64,000 nt of DNA from contig NC_057814.1 of the NCBI RefSeq assembly GCF_018294505.1, positions 33,527,789 to 33,591,788 of the forward strand, read 5' to 3'. The position numbers and the translations under genes are program-made. The notes beneath the pieces were generated by a model. It saw only the letters and a list, made by a program, of their open reading frames with translations, was not told the DNA's origin and did no database searches. This stretch comes from Triticum aestivum. Lineage: Eukaryota; Streptophyta; Magnoliopsida; Poales; Poaceae. Each line of letters starts with the position of its first letter. Within the stretch, counting starts at the first letter, position 1. Positions 9,873 to 22,545 of this stretch are shown one piece after another.

Positions 9873-11364
9873 ATGCCCCGGTATCGTATCACAATCACAC
9901 TCCTATCTTTACCGTTTTCTTAGTTCGATCCTTTTAGTAGTATCTTGATCTAGTAGAATAAAGTTTTGGTATGATCTAGTTTTGAGTTTTGCTTTATGAT
10001 CTCTCTATGTAATCGAGTCCGTGAGCTATATAATAAAGATTAGTGTTCAGTCAAGGGCTTTATTATTTTTCCATGATCTTGAGTGAATAAAATAAAAGAA
10101 TAAAAATAAACAAAGAGATCATATTGATCTTATCGAGAGTAATGACTTCACATAGAAAGAGTATGATGATTAAAAAGTGTTGGGAGTTGGCAAACATAGC
10201 TTTGGTCATCGTTGCAATTAATAGGAAGTAATAAGGAAAGAGAGGTTTCACATATAAATATACTATCTTGGACATCTTTTATGATTGGGAGCACTCATTA
10301 AAATATGACATGCTAAAGAGTTGATGTTGGACAAGGAAGACAACGTAATGGGTTATGTTTTCTTATATCTGATATAAAGTATATTGTCATGGATCTTCCA
10401 ACATGTTGAGCTTGCCTTTCCCCCTCATGCTAGCCAAATTCTTTGCACCAAGTAGAGATACTACTTGTGCTTCCAAAAACCCTTAAACCAGTTTTGCCAT
10501 GAGAGTCCACCATATCTACCTATGGATTGAGTAAGATCCTTCAAGTAAGTTGTCATCGGTGCAAGCAATAAAAATTGCTCTCTAAATATGTATGATTGAT
10601 TGGTGTGGAGGAAATAAGCTTTATACGATCTTGTGATGTGGAAGAAATAAAAGCGACGGACTGCATAATAAAGGTTCATATCACAAGGGGCAATATAAAG
10701 TGACGTTCTTTCGCATTAAAATTTTGTGCATCCAACCCTGAAAGTGCATGGCAACCTCTGCTTCCCTCTGCGAAGGGCCTATCTTTTATTATTATCTTCT
10801 TCCTTATGCAAGAGTCATGGTGATGTTCACCTTTCCTTTTTACATTTTATCCTTTGGCAAGCACAGGGTGTTGGAAAGATCCTGATACATATATCTAATT
10901 GGATATGGGTTAGCATGAATTATTATTGTTGACATTACCCTTGAGGTAAAAGGTTGGGAGGCAAAACTATAAGCCCCTATCTTTCTCTGTGTCCGATTAA
11001 AACTCCGTAACCACAAGTATTGCGTGAGTGTTAGCAATTATGAAAGACTAAATGATAGTTGAGTATGTGGACTTGCTAGAAAGCTCTGACATACTCTCTT
11101 TCTGATGTTATGATAAATTGCAATTGCTTCAATGACTGAGATTATAGTTTGTTAGTTCTCAATAAAGTTTCTGATTCATACTTGGCATTGTGAATAGATT
11201 ATTACTTGAGCATAAGAAATCATATGACAATATCCATTTATGTTGCTGTTATGAGAATAATCATGACGCCCTCATGTTCGTATTTTATTTTATCGACACC
11301 TCTACCTCTAAACATGTGGAAATATTTATCGTTATCGGCTTTCGCTTGAGGACAAGCGAGGTCT

Positions 11365-11377
11365 AAGCTTGGGGGAG
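11365..11377 (+). other. Polypurine tract of the gypsy element
   Basis: AAGCTTGGGGGAG ends one base before the LTR start TGATACGTCC. In reverse transcription this purine tract primes plus-strand synthesis. Confidence 0.8.
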
Positions 11378-11378
11378 T

Positions 11379-12902
11379 TGATACGTCCATTTTGCATCAT
11401 GCTTTTATATCGATATTTATTGCAATATGGGCTGTTATTACACATTATGTCACAATACTTATGCCTATTCTCTCTTATTTTACAAGGTTTACATAAGGAG
11501 GGAGAATGCCGGCAGCTGGAATTCTCGGCTGGAAAAGGAGCAAATATTGAAGACCTATTCTGCACAACTCCAAAAGTCCTGAAACTCCACGAAAGTTATT
11601 TTTGGAAATAATAAAAAATATTGAGCGGAAGAAGTACGTTAGAGGGGGCCCTACCTGGCCACGAGGGTGGGGGGCGCGCCCTACCCCCCTGGGCGCGCCC
11701 CCCTGCCTCGTGGGCCCCCTGTTGGCTCTCCGGTGGCCATCTTCTGCTATATGAAGTCTTTCGTCGAGGAAAAAAATCATAAGCAACCTTTCGGGATGAG
11801 ACTCCGCCGCCACGAGGCAGAACCTTGGCGGAACCAATCTAGGGCTCCGGCAGAGCTGTTCTGCCGGGGACACTTCCCTCCGGGAGGGGGAAATCATCGC
11901 CATCGTCATCACCAACGCTCCTCTCATCAGGAGAGGGCAATCTCCATCAACATCTTCACCAGCACCATCTCCTCTCAAAACCCTAGTTCATCTCTTGTAT
12001 CCAATTCTTGTCTCCATGTCCGGGATTGGTACTCGTAGGTTGCTAGTAGTGTTGATTACTCCTTGTAGTTGATGCTAGTTGGTTTATTTGGTGGAAGATC
12101 ATATGTTCAGATCCTACATGCATATTAATACCCCTCTGATTATGAACATGAATATGCTTTGTGAGTAGTTACGTTTGTTCCTGAGGACATGGGAGAAGTC
12201 TTGCTATTAGTAGTCATGTGAATTTGGTATTCGTTCGATATTTTGATGAGATGTATGTTGTCTATCCTCTAGTGGTGTTATGTGAACGTCGACTACATAA
12301 CACTTCACCATTATTTGGGCCTAGAGGAAGGCATTGGGAAGTAATAAGTAGATGATGGGTTGCTAGAGTGACAAAGCGTAAACCCTAGTTTATGCGTTGC
12401 TTCATAAGGGGCTGATTTGGATCCATATGTTTCATGCTATGGTTAGGTTTACCTTAATACTTTTGTTGTAGTTGCGGATGCTTGCAATAGAGGTTAATCA
12501 TAAGTGGGATGCTTGTTCAAGTAAGAACAGCACCCAAGCACCGGTCCACCCACATATCAAATTATCAAAGTACCGAACGCGAATCATATGAACGTGATGA
12601 AAACTAGCTTGACGATAATTCCCATGTGTCCTCGGGAGCGCTTTTCTCTATATAAGAGTTTGTCCAGGCTTGTCCTTTGCTACAAAAAGGATTGGGCCAC
12701 CTTGCTGCACTTTATTTACTTTTGTTACTTGTTGCTCGTTACAAATTATCCTATCACAAAACTATCTGTTACCACTTATTTCAGTACTTGCAGAGAATAC
12801 CTTGCTGAAAACCGCTTATCATTTCCTTCTGCTCCTCGTTGGGTTCGACACTCTTACTTATCGAAAGGACTACGATAGATCCCCTATACTTGTGGGTCAT
12901 CA
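11379..12902 (+). repeat. 3' LTR of the Athila-type gypsy element (1524 bp)
   Basis: Starts TGATACGTCC and ends GTGGGTCATCA, with the canonical TG...CA ends. Its left border is the polypurine tract and its right border is CACTA transposon sequence at 12903, where the first five bases GGGAG should be the target duplication. The partner 5' LTR is not in the window. A GC-rich hairpin lies at 11659-11716. Confidence 0.88.
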
Positions 12903-13750
12903 GGGAGGAGCAGCACCATAGCTGGCTGTACTCTATGTTTATAACCTCTCTTGTTGTGAAAGCGAATTCATTATCATGCAGTGATCAGCCTAAGCTGTGT
13001 ATAACCATTGTTGAGACTCTACAGCTCAGTGTACGTGCGTGGATGAGCACATGGGGGAAGAATTTGACCTAAAGGCGTTGCTGTTCGTGACCATCAATGA
13101 TTGGCCTGCTCTCAGTAACCTTTCAGGACAGACAAACAAGGGATACCGCGCATGCACGCACTGTTTGGACGATACCGACAGTATATATTTGGACAATTGT
13201 AGGAAGAATGTGTACCTGGGACATCGTCGATTTCTTCCGACCAGGCATCCTGTAAGAAAGAAAGGCAAGCATTTCAAAGGTGAGGCGGATCACCGGACGA
13301 AGCCTCGCCACCTTACTGGTGCTGATGTACATGATATGGTCAAGGATTTGAAGGTAGTCTTTGGAAAGGGTCCTGGCGGACAACCTGTTCCGAATGACGC
13401 TGACGGACGCGCACCCATGTGGAAGAAGAAATCTATATTTTGGGACCTGCCCTATTGGAAAGACCTAGAGGTCCGCTCCGCAATCGATGTGATGCACGTG
13501 ACGAAGAATCTTTGCGTGACCCTGCTTGGCTTCTTGGGCGTGTATGGGAAGACAAAAGATACACCTGAGGCACGGGAGGACCAGCAACGTATGCACGGAA
13601 AAGACGGCATACATCAGGGTCATGCCAGCTACACTCTTACCAAAGAAGAGAAGGAGATCTTCTTTGAATGCCTGCTCAGTATTAAGGTACCGCCTGGCTT
13701 CTCGTCGAATATAAAGGGAATAATAAACATGGCAAAGAAAAAGTTCCAGA

Positions 13751-15503
13751 TGTTGGGGATCGTAGCAGAATTTTATAATTTTCTACGCATCACCAAGATC
13801 CATCTATGGAGTCTACTAGCAACGAGAGGGAAGGAGTGCATCTACATACCCTTGTAGATCGCGAGCGGAAGCGTTCAAGTGAACGGGGTTGATGGAGTCG
13901 TACTCGTCGTGATCCAAATCACCGATGACCGAGCGCCGAAAGGACGGCACCTCCGCGTTCAACACACGTACGGAGCAGCGACGTCTCCTCCTTCTTGATC
14001 CAGCAAGGGGGAAGGAGAGGTTGATGGAGATCCAGCAGCACGACGGCGTGGTGGTGGAAGTAGCGGGGATCCCGGCCGTGGTGGAAGTAGCGGGGATCCC
14101 GGCAGGGCTTCGCCAAGCACAAGCGGGAGAGAGAGAGAGAGAGGTGTCACGGGAGGGAGAGGGAGGCGCCAGGGTCTAGGGTACAGCAGCCCTCCCTCCT
14201 CCCACCTTTATATAGGCCCCCTGGGGGGGGGGCGCCGGCCCTGGGATCCCATCTATGGGGGGGCGGCGGCCAAGGGGGGGAAACTCCCCCCCCCCCAAAG
14301 TCAGGTGGGGCGCCCCCCACCCCAGGGTTTCCAACCCTAGGTGCAGGGGGAGGCCCATGGGGGGCGCACCAGCCCACTAGGGGCTGGTTCCCCTCCCACT
14401 TCAGCCCATGGGGCCCTCTGGGATAGGTGGCCCCACCCGATGGACCCCCGGGACCCTTCCGGTGGTCCTGGTACAATACCGATAACCCCCGAAACTTTCC
14501 CGGTGGCCGAAACTGGACTTCCTATATATAATTATTCACCTCCGGACCATTCCGGAACTCCTCGTGACGTCCGGGATCTCATCCGGGACTCCGAACAACT
14601 TTCGGGTTTCCGCATACTAATATCTCTACAACCCTAGCGTCACCGAACCTTAAGTGTGTAGACCCTACGGGTTCGGGAGACATGCAGACATGACCGAGAC
14701 GCCTCTCCGGTCAATAACCAACAACGGGATCTGGATACCCATGTTGGCTCCCACATGTTCCACGATGATCTCATCAGATGAACCACGATGTCGAGGATTC
14801 AATCAATCCCGTATACAATTCCCTTTGTCAATCGGTACGTTACTTGCCCGAGATTCGATCGTCGGTATCCCAATACCTTGTTCAATCTCGTTACCGGCAA
14901 GTCACTTTACTCGTACCGTAATGCATTATCATGTGGCTAACTCCTTAGTCACATTGAGCTCATTATGATGATGCATTACCGAGTGGGCCCAGAGATACCT
15001 CTCCCGTCATACGGAGTGACAAATCCCAGTCTCGATCCGTACCAACTCAACAGACACTTTCGGAGATACCCGTAGTGCACCTTTATAGTCACCCAGTTAC
15101 GTTGTGACGTTTGGTACACCCAAAGCACTCCTACGGTATCTGGGAGTTGCACGATCTCTTGGTCTAAGGAAATGATACTTGACATTGGAAAAGCTCTAGC
15201 AAACGAACTACACGATCTTTTGTGCTATGCTTAGGATTGGGTCTTGTCCATCACATCATTCTCCTAATGATGTGATCCCGTTATCAATGACATCCAATGT
15301 CCATAGTCAGGAAACCATGACTATCTGTTGATCAACGAGCTAGTCAACTAGAGGCTTACTAGGGACACGTTGTGGTCTATGTATTCACACATGTATTACG
15401 ATTTTCGGATAACACAATTATAGCATGAACAATAGACAATTATCATGAACAAGGAAATATAATAATAACCATTTATTATTGCCTCTAGGGCATATTTCCA
15501 ACA
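13751..15503 (-). repeat. 3' LTR of the Angela-type element
   Basis: Runs from TGTTGGGGAT to TTTCCAACA on the plus strand, 1753 bp. It is followed at 15504 by GTCTCCCACTTGC, whose complement is the polypurine tract. It contains a TATA-like CCTTTATATAGG near 14205 (reads as TATA on both strands) and runs of C and G. It has an extra copy of a GTAGCGGGGATCCCGGC segment near 14085 compared with the partner LTR. Confidence 0.95.
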
Positions 15504-15535
15504 GTCTCCCACTTGCACTAGAGTCAATAATCTAG

Positions 15536-17263
15536 TTACATTGTGATGAATCGAACACCCATAGAGTTCTGGTGTTGATCATGTTTTGCTCTAGGGAGAG
15601 GTTTAGTCAACGGATCTGCTACATTCAGGTCCGTATGTACTTTACAAATATCTATGTCTCCATTTTGAACACTTTCACGAATGGAGTTGAAGCGACGCTT
15701 GATATGCCTGGTCTTCCTGTGAAACCTGGGCTCCTTGGCAAGGGCAATAGCTCCAGTGTTGTCACAGAAGAGAGTCATCGGGCCCGACGCATTGGGAATC
15801 ACCCCTAGGTCGGTAATGAACTCCTTCATCCAGATTGCTTCTTGCGCTGCCTCTGAGGCTGCCATGTACTCCGCTTCACATGTAGATCCCGCCACGACGC
15901 TTTGCTTGCAACTGCACCAGCTTACTGCCCCTCCATTCAAAATATACACGTATCCGGTTTGTGACTTCGAGTCATCCAGATCTGTGTCGAAGCTAGCGTC
16001 GACGTAACCCTTTACGACGAGCTCTTCGTCACCTCCATAAACGAGAAACATATCCTTAGTCCTCTTCAGGTACTTCAGGATATTCTTGACCGCTGTCCAG
16101 TGTTCCATGCCGGGATTACTTTGGTACCTTCCTACCAAACTTACGGCAAGGTTTACATCAGGTCTGGTACACAGCATGGCATACATAATAGACCCTATGG
16201 CCGAGGCATAGGGGATGACACTCATCTTTTCTCTATCTTCTGCCGTGGTCGGGCATTGAGCCGTGCTCAATTGCACACCTTGCAATACAGGCAAGAACCC
16301 CTTCTTGGACTGATCCATATTGAACTTCTTCAATATCTTGTCAAGGTACGTACTCTGTGAAAGACCAATGAGGCGTCTTGATCTATCTCTATAGATCTTG
16401 ATGCCTAATATATAAGCAGCTTCTCCAAGGTCCTTCATTGAAAAACACTTATTCAAATAGGCCTTTATACTTTCCAAGAATTCTATATCATTTCCCATCA
16501 ATAGTATGTCATCCACATATAATAAGAGAAATGCTACAGAGCTCCCACTCACTTTCTTGTAAACACAGGCTTCTCCATAAGTCTGTGTAAACCCAAACGC
16601 TTTGATCATCTCATCAAATCGAATGTTCCAACTCCGAGATGCTTGCACCAGCCCATAGATGGAGCGCTGGAGCTTGCATACCTTGTTAGCATTCTTAGGA
16701 TCGACAAAACCTTCCGGCTGCATCATATACAATTCTTCCTTAAGAAAGCCGTTAAGGAATGCCGTTTTGACGTCCATTTGCCATATCTCATAATCATAGA
16801 ATGCGGCAATTGCTAACATGATTCGGACGGACTTCAGCTTCGCTACGGGTGAGAAAGTCTCATCGTAGTCAACCCCTTGAACTTGTCGATAACCCTTAGC
16901 GACAAGTCGAGCCTTATAGATGGTCACATTACCATCCGCGTCTGTCTTCTTCTTAAAGATCCATTTATTTTCTATGGCTCGCCGATCATCGGGCAAGTCA
17001 GTCAAAGTCCATACTTCGTTTTCATACATGGATCCTATCTCGGATTTCATGGCTTCTAGCCATTTGTCGGAATCCGGGCCCGCCATCGCTTCTTCATAGT
17101 TCGAAGGTTCACCGTTGTCTAACAACATGATTTCCAGGACAGGGTTGCCGTACCACTCTGGTGCGGAACGTGTCCTTGTGGACCTACGAAGTTCAGCAGT
17201 AACTTGATCCGAAGCTTCATGATCATCATCATTAACTTCCTCCCCAGTCGGTGTAGGCACCAC
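15536..17263 (-). pseudogene. Angela pol: reverse transcriptase and RNase H
   Basis: A 575-codon open stretch starting inside pol after a frameshift. RT motifs: [70 protein letters not shown] and the catalytic LLYVDDILLMGND (YVDD at 16508-16519). RNase H is seen in YVDASFDTDLDDSKSQTGYV, the EAEYMAASEAAQEAIWM segment and KTRHIKRRFNSIRE. The stop is at 15536, in the last bases before the polypurine tract. Within this stretch the domains look complete. The reading frame to integrase is broken near 17275. Confidence 0.94.
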
Positions 17264-17269
17264 AGGAAC

Positions 17270-18789
17270 ATCTTCCCGCGCTGCGCTACTTTCCGGTTCG
17301 GAAGGGTGACTATCACCTCATCAAGTTCCACTTTCCTCCCACTTAATTCTTTCGAGAGAAACTCTTTCTCCAGAAAGGACCCGTTCTTGGCAACAAAGAT
17401 CTTGCCTTCGGATCTGAGGTAGAAGGTATACCCAATGGTTTCCTTAGGGTATCCTATGAAGACGCATTTTTCCGACTTGGGTTCGAGCTTTTCAGGTTGA
17501 AGTTTCTTGACATAAGCATCGCATCCCCAAACTTTTAGAAACGACAGCTTAGGTTTCTTCCCAAACCATAATTCATACGGTGTCGTCTCAACGGATTTCG
17601 ACGGAGCCCTATTTAAAGTGAATGCGGCAGTCTCTAAAGCATAGCCCCAAAATGAGAGCGGTAGATCGGTAAGAGACATCATAGATCGCACCATATCCAA
17701 TAGAGTGCGATTACGACGTTCGGACACACCATTTCGCTGAGGTGTTCCAGGCGGCGTGAGTTGTGAAACGATTCCACATTTCCTTAAGTGTGTGCCAAAT
17801 TCGTGACTTAAATATTCCCCTCCACGATCTGATCGCAGGAACTTTATTTTCCTGTCACGTTGATTCTCAACCTCACTCTGAAATTCCTTGAACTTTTCAA
17901 AGGTTTCAGACTTGTGTTTCATTAGGTAGACATACCCATATCTACTTAAATCATCAGTGAGAGTGAGAACATAACGATAGCCACCGCGAGCCTCAACACT
18001 CATTGGACCGCACACATCAGTATGTATGATTTCCAATAAGTTGGTTGCTCGCTCCATTGTTCCGGAGAACGGAGTCTTGGTCATCTTACCCATGAGGCAT
18101 GGTTCGCACGTGTCAAATGATTCGTAATCAAGAGACTCCAAAAGTCCATCTGCATGGAGCTTCTTCATGCGTTTGACACCAATGTGACCAAGGCGGCAGT
18201 GCCACAAGTATGTGGGACTATCATTATCAACTTTACATCTTTTGGTATTCACACTATGAATATGTGTAACATCACGTTCGAGATTCATCAAGAATAAACC
18301 ATTGACCAGCGGGGCATGACCATAAAACATATCTCTCATATAAATAGAACAACCATTATTCTCGGATTTAAATGAGTAGCCATCTCGAATTAAACGAGAT
18401 CCAGATACAATGTTCATGCTCAAAGCTGGCACTAAATAACAATTATTGAGGTTTAAAACTAATCCCGTAGGTAAATGCAGAGGTAGCGTGCCGACGGCGA
18501 TCACATCGACCTTGGAACCATTCCCGACGCGCATCGTCACCTCGTCCTTCGCCAGTCTCCGCTTATTCCGCAGCTCCTGTTTTGAGTTACAAATATGAGC
18601 AACCGCACCGGTATCAAATACCCAGGAGCTACTACGAGTACTGGTAAGGTACACATCAATTACATGTATATCACATATACCTTTGGTGTTGCCGGCCTTC
18701 TTGTCCGCTAAGTATTTGGGGCAGTTCCGCTTCCAGTGACCACTTCCCTTGCAATAAAAGCACTCAGTCTCAGGCTTGGGTCCATTCTT
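17270..18789 (-). pseudogene. Angela pol: zinc knuckle, protease and integrase
   Basis: In the frame that becomes open before 18654 the sequence has a CCHC zinc knuckle (C-F-Y-C-K-G-S-G-H-W-K-R-N-C, around 18735-18780), the protease active site WVFDTGAVAHICNS (DTG), the GAG-pre-integrase HHCC finger (HCRLGHIGVKRM ... CEPCLMGK) and an integrase core with Asp in IIHTDVCGPM, Asp in FLRSDRGGEY and Glu in PQRNGVSERRNRTL. Near 17275 a small indel throws the frame into a false tail ending at 17119. Roles: Gag maturation, RNA packaging and cDNA integration. Confidence 0.92.
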
Positions 18790-19514
18790 GGCTTCTTCCC
18801 GGCAACTGGCTTACCGGGCGCGGCAACTCCCTTGCCGTCTTTCTTGAAGTTCTTCTTACCCTTGCCTTTCTTGAACTTAGTGGTTTTATTCACCATCAAC
18901 ACTTGATGTTCCTTTTTGATCTCCACCTCCGCTGATTTCAGCATTGAATATACCTCAGGAATGGTCTTTTCCATCCCCTGCATATTGAAGTTCATCACAA
19001 AGCTCTTGTAGCTTGGTGGAAGCGACTGAAGGATTCTGTCAATGACCGCGTCATCCGGGAGATTCACTCCCAGCTGAGACAAGCGGTTGTGTAACCCAGA
19101 CATTCTGAGTATGTGCTCACTGACAGAACTATTTTCCTCCATTTTACAACTGAAGAACTTGTCGGAGACTTCATATCTCTCGACCCGGGCATGAGCTTGG
19201 AAAACCATTTTCAGCTCTTCGAACATCTCATATGCTCCATGTTTCTCAAAACGCTTTTGGAGCCCCGGTTCTAAGCTGTAAAGCATGCCGCACTGAACGA
19301 GGGAGTAATCATCAGCACGTGATTGCCAAGCGTTCATAACGTCTTGGTTCTCTGGGATGGGTGCTTCACCTAGCGGTGCTTCTAGGACATAATCTTTCTT
19401 GGCAGCTATGAGGATGATCCTCAGGTTCCGGACCCAGTCCGTATAGTTGCTGCCATCATCTTTCAGCTTGGTTTTCTCTAGGAACGCGTTGAAGTTGAGG
19501 ACAACGTGGGCCAT
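18708..19514 (-). pseudogene. Angela gag (capsid) domain
   Basis: Starts MAHVVLNFNAFLEKTKLKDD at 19514 and shows the copia Gag core: SNYTDWVRNLRIILIAAKKD, YEMFEELKMVFQAHARVERY and VNLPDDAVIDRILQSLPPSY, then a lysine-rich tail (KKGKGKKNFKKDGKG). A one-base deletion near 18790 shifts the frame just before the zinc knuckle, so the annotated frame ends falsely at 18708. Gag forms the virus-like particle around element RNA in the cytoplasm. Confidence 0.92.
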
Positions 19515-20828
19515 TTGATCTACAAGACATATTGTAAAGATTTTAGACTAAGTTCATGATAATTAAGTTCATCTAATCAAATTATTCAATGAACTCCCAC
19601 TCAGATAGACATCCCTCTAGTCATCTAAGTGAAACATGATCCGAGTTAACTAGGCCGTGTCCGATCATCACGTGAGACGGACTAGTCAAGATCGGTGAAC
19701 ATCTCCATGTTGATCGTATCTTCTATACGACTCATGCTCGACCTTTCGGTCTTCCGTGTTCCGAGGCCATGTCTGTACATGCTAGGCTCGTCAAGTCAAC
19801 CTAAGTGTATTGCGTGTGTTCCGAGGCCATGTCTGTACATGCTAGGCTCGTCAACACCCGTTGTATGCGAACGTTAGAATCTATCACACCCGATCATCAC
19901 GTGGTGCTTCGAAACAACGAACCTTCGCAACGGTGCACAGTTAGGGGGAACACTTTCTTGAAATTATTATAAGGGATCATCTTACTTACTACCGTCGTTC
20001 TAAGCAAATAAGATGCAAAACATGATAAACATCACATGTAATCAAATAGTGACATGATATGGCCAATATCATTTTGCTCCTTTGATCTCCATCTTCGGGG
20101 CGCCATGATCATCTTCGTCACCGGCATGACACCATGATCTCCATCATCATGATCTCCATCATCGTGTCTTCATGAAGTTGTCACGCCAACGATTACTTCT
20201 ACTTCTATGGCTAACGCGTTTAGCAATAAAGTAAAGTAATTTACATGGCGTTATTCAATGACACGCAGGTCATACAAAAAATAAAGACAACTCCTATGGC
20301 TCCTGCCGGTTGTCATACTCATCGACATGCAAGTCGTGATTCCTATTACAAGAATATGATCAATCTCATACATCACATATATCTCATTCATCACATCCTT
20401 TTGGCCATATCACATCACAAGGCACATGCTGCAAAAACAAGTTAGACGTCCTCTAATTGTTGTTGCAAGTTTTTACGTGGCTTCTATAGGTTTCTAGCAA
20501 GAACGTTTCTTACCTACGTAAAACCACAACGTGATATGCCAATTTCTATTTACTCTTCATAAGGACCCTTTTCATCGAATCCGTTCCGACTAAAGTGGGA
20601 GAGACAGACACCCGCTAGCCACCTTATGCAACTAGTGCATGTCAGTCGGTGGAACCTGTCTCACGTAAGCGTACGTGTAAGGTTGGTCCGGGCCACTTCA
20701 TCCCACAATACCGCCGAAACAAGATAAGACTAGTAGTGGCAAGAAAAATTGACAACATCTACGCCCACAACTGCTTTGTGTTCTACTCGTGCATAGTAAC
20801 TACGCATAGGCCTGGCTCATGATGCCAC
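19515..20828 (-). other. Angela 5' leader with primer-binding site
   Basis: About 1.3 kb between the 5' LTR and gag without a gene. Next to the LTR (about 20811-20828) the element strand reads GTGGCATCATGAGCCAGG, close to the TGGTATCAGAGC primer-binding site complementary to initiator tRNA-Met. A 39-bp direct repeat lies at 19756-19794 and 19816-19854. Long leaders are normal for Angela/BARE-type elements. Confidence 0.85.
19756..19854. repeat. Two 39-bp direct repeats, period 60
   Basis: GTGTTCCGAGGCCATGTCTG and the following 19 bases are identical at 19756-19794 and 19816-19854, within the Angela leader. Confidence 0.9.
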
Positions 20829-22545
20829 TGTTGGGGATCGTTGCAGAAATTAAAAAATTTCTACGCATCACCAAGATCCATCTATGTAGTCTACTAGCAA
20901 CGAGAGGGAAGGAGTGCATCTACATACCCTTGTAGATCGCGAGCGGAAGCGTTCAAGTGAACGGGGTTGATGGAGTCATACTCGTCGTGATCCAAATCAC
21001 CGATGACCGAGCGCCGAACGGACGGCACCTCCGCGTTCAACACACGTACGGAGCAGCGATGTCTCCTCCTTCTTGATCCAGCAAGGGGGAAGGAGAGGTT
21101 GATGGAGATCCAGCAGCACGACGGCGTGGTGGTGGAAGTAGCGGGGATCCCGGCAGGGCTTCGCCAAGCACAAGCGGGAGAGAGAGGTGTCACGGGAGGG
21201 AGAGGGAGGCGCCAGGGGCTAGGGTACAGCAGCCCTCCCTCCTCCCCCCCTTTATATAGGCCCCCTGGGGGGGCGCCGGCCCTGGGATCCCATCTATGGG
21301 GGGGTGGCGGCCAAGGGGGCGAAACTCCCCCCCCCCCAAGTCAGGTGGGGCGCCCCCCACCCCCAGGGTTTCCAACCTTAGGCGCTGGGGGAGGCCCATG
21401 GGGGGGGCGCACCAGCCCACTAGGGGCTTGTTCCCCTCCCACTTCAGCCCATGGGGCCCTCCGGGATAGGTGGCCCCACCCGGTGGACCCCCGGGACCCT
21501 TCCGGTGGTCCTTGTACAATACCGGTAACCCCCGAAACTTTCCCGGTGGCCGAAACTGGACTTCCTATATATAATTCTTCACCTCCGGACCATTCCGGAA
21601 CTCCTCGTGACGTCCGGGATCTCATCCGGGACTCCGAACAACTTTTGGGTTTCCGCATACTAATATCTCTACAACCCTAGCGTCACCGAACCTTAAGTGT
21701 GTAGACCCTACGGGTTCAGGAGACATGCAGACATGACTGAGACGCCTCTCCGGTCAATAACCAACAGCGGGATCTGGATACCCATGTTGGCTCCCACATG
21801 TTCCACGATGATCTCATCGGATGAACCATGATGTCGAGGATTCAATCAATCCCGTATACAATTCCCTTTGTCAATCGGTACATTACTTGCCCGAGATTCG
21901 ATCGTCGGTATCCCAATACCTTGTTCAATCTCGTTACCGGCAAGTCACTTTACTCGTACCGTAATGCATGATCCCGTGGCTAACTCCTTAGTCACATTGA
22001 GCTCATTATGATGATGCATTACCGAGTGGGCCCAGAGATACCTCTCCGTCATACGGAGTGACAAATCCCAGTCTCGATCCGTACCAACTCAACAGACACT
22101 TTCGGAGATACCCGTAGTGCACCTTTATAGCCACCCAGTTACGTTGTGACATTTGGTACACCCAAAGCACTCCTACGGTATCCGGGAGTTGCACGATCTC
22201 ATGGTCTAAGGAAATGATACTTGACATTGGAAAAGCTCTAGCAAACGAACTACATGATCTTTTGTGCTATGCTTAGGATTGGGTCTTGTCCATCTCATCA
22301 TTCTCCTAATGATGTGATCCCGTTATCAATGACATCCAATGTCCATAGTCAGGAAACCATGACTATCTATTGATCAACGAGCTAGTCAACTAGAGGCTTA
22401 CTAGGGACACGTTGTGGTCTATGTATTCACACATGTATTACGATTTCCGGATAACACAATTATAGCATGAACAATAGACAATTATTATGAACAAGGAAAT
22501 ATAATAATAACCATTTATTATTGCCTCTAGGGCATATTTCCAACA
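20829..22545 (-). repeat. 5' LTR of the Angela-type element
   Basis: 1717 bp, from TGTTGGGGAT to TTTCCAACA on the plus strand, nearly identical to 13751-15503. As the 5' LTR it would hold the element promoter; a TATA-like TTTATATAGG is near 21250. Followed by the CCAGA duplication and then CACTA transposase sequence. Confidence 0.95.

Larger units (their letters stand above)
9773..11378 (+). other. Long non-coding internal region of the gypsy element
   Basis: About 1.6 kb of AT-rich sequence between the last ORF and the 3' LTR without a supported gene. It contains two identical polypurine-type motifs at its ends (9860-9872 and 11365-11377). Such long 3' non-coding regions are usual in Athila-type elements. 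Confidence 0.7.
5702..12902 (+). mobile_element. Athila-lineage Ty3/gypsy retrotransposon, 5'-truncated
   Basis: The element holds, in order, a truncated protease, reverse transcriptase, RNase H, integrase, a small extra ORF after pol, a long non-coding stretch, a polypurine tract and a 1524-bp 3' LTR. The wording of the proteins (VLGSPQDSFCPIIFGRP; FMDDFSVYG) and the coding or non-coding space after pol fit the Athila lineage, to which Triticeae families such as Sabrina, WHAM and Sumana belong; I do not assign the family. The 5' LTR, gag and the protease active site are absent. The left edge is the CACTA end at 5701. Three lesions are visible: a frameshift near 5981, TAG at 6975-6977 and a frameshift near 8255. 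Confidence 0.85.
13751..22545 (-). mobile_element. Angela/WIS-type Ty1/copia retrotransposon, full length (8795 bp)
   Basis: Complete structure on the minus strand: 5' LTR 20829-22545, primer-binding site, gag, protease, integrase, RT, RNase H, polypurine tract and 3' LTR 13751-15503. The 5-bp target duplication CCAGA lies at 13746-13750 and 22546-22550. LTR ends read TGTTGGAAATATGCCCTAGA on the element strand, the start of Angela/WIS LTRs in Triticum and Aegilops. It is inserted inside the CACTA transposase coding sequence. Coding is broken by at least two frameshifts (near 18790 and 17275). The LTRs differ in length (1753 vs 1717 bp) through small indels, so the insertion is not brand new. 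Confidence 0.96.

Noticed and set aside
12903..13029. A separate gene upstream of the TNP2 fragment
   Set aside because: Short, with stops; weak resemblance to degraded TNP2 only.
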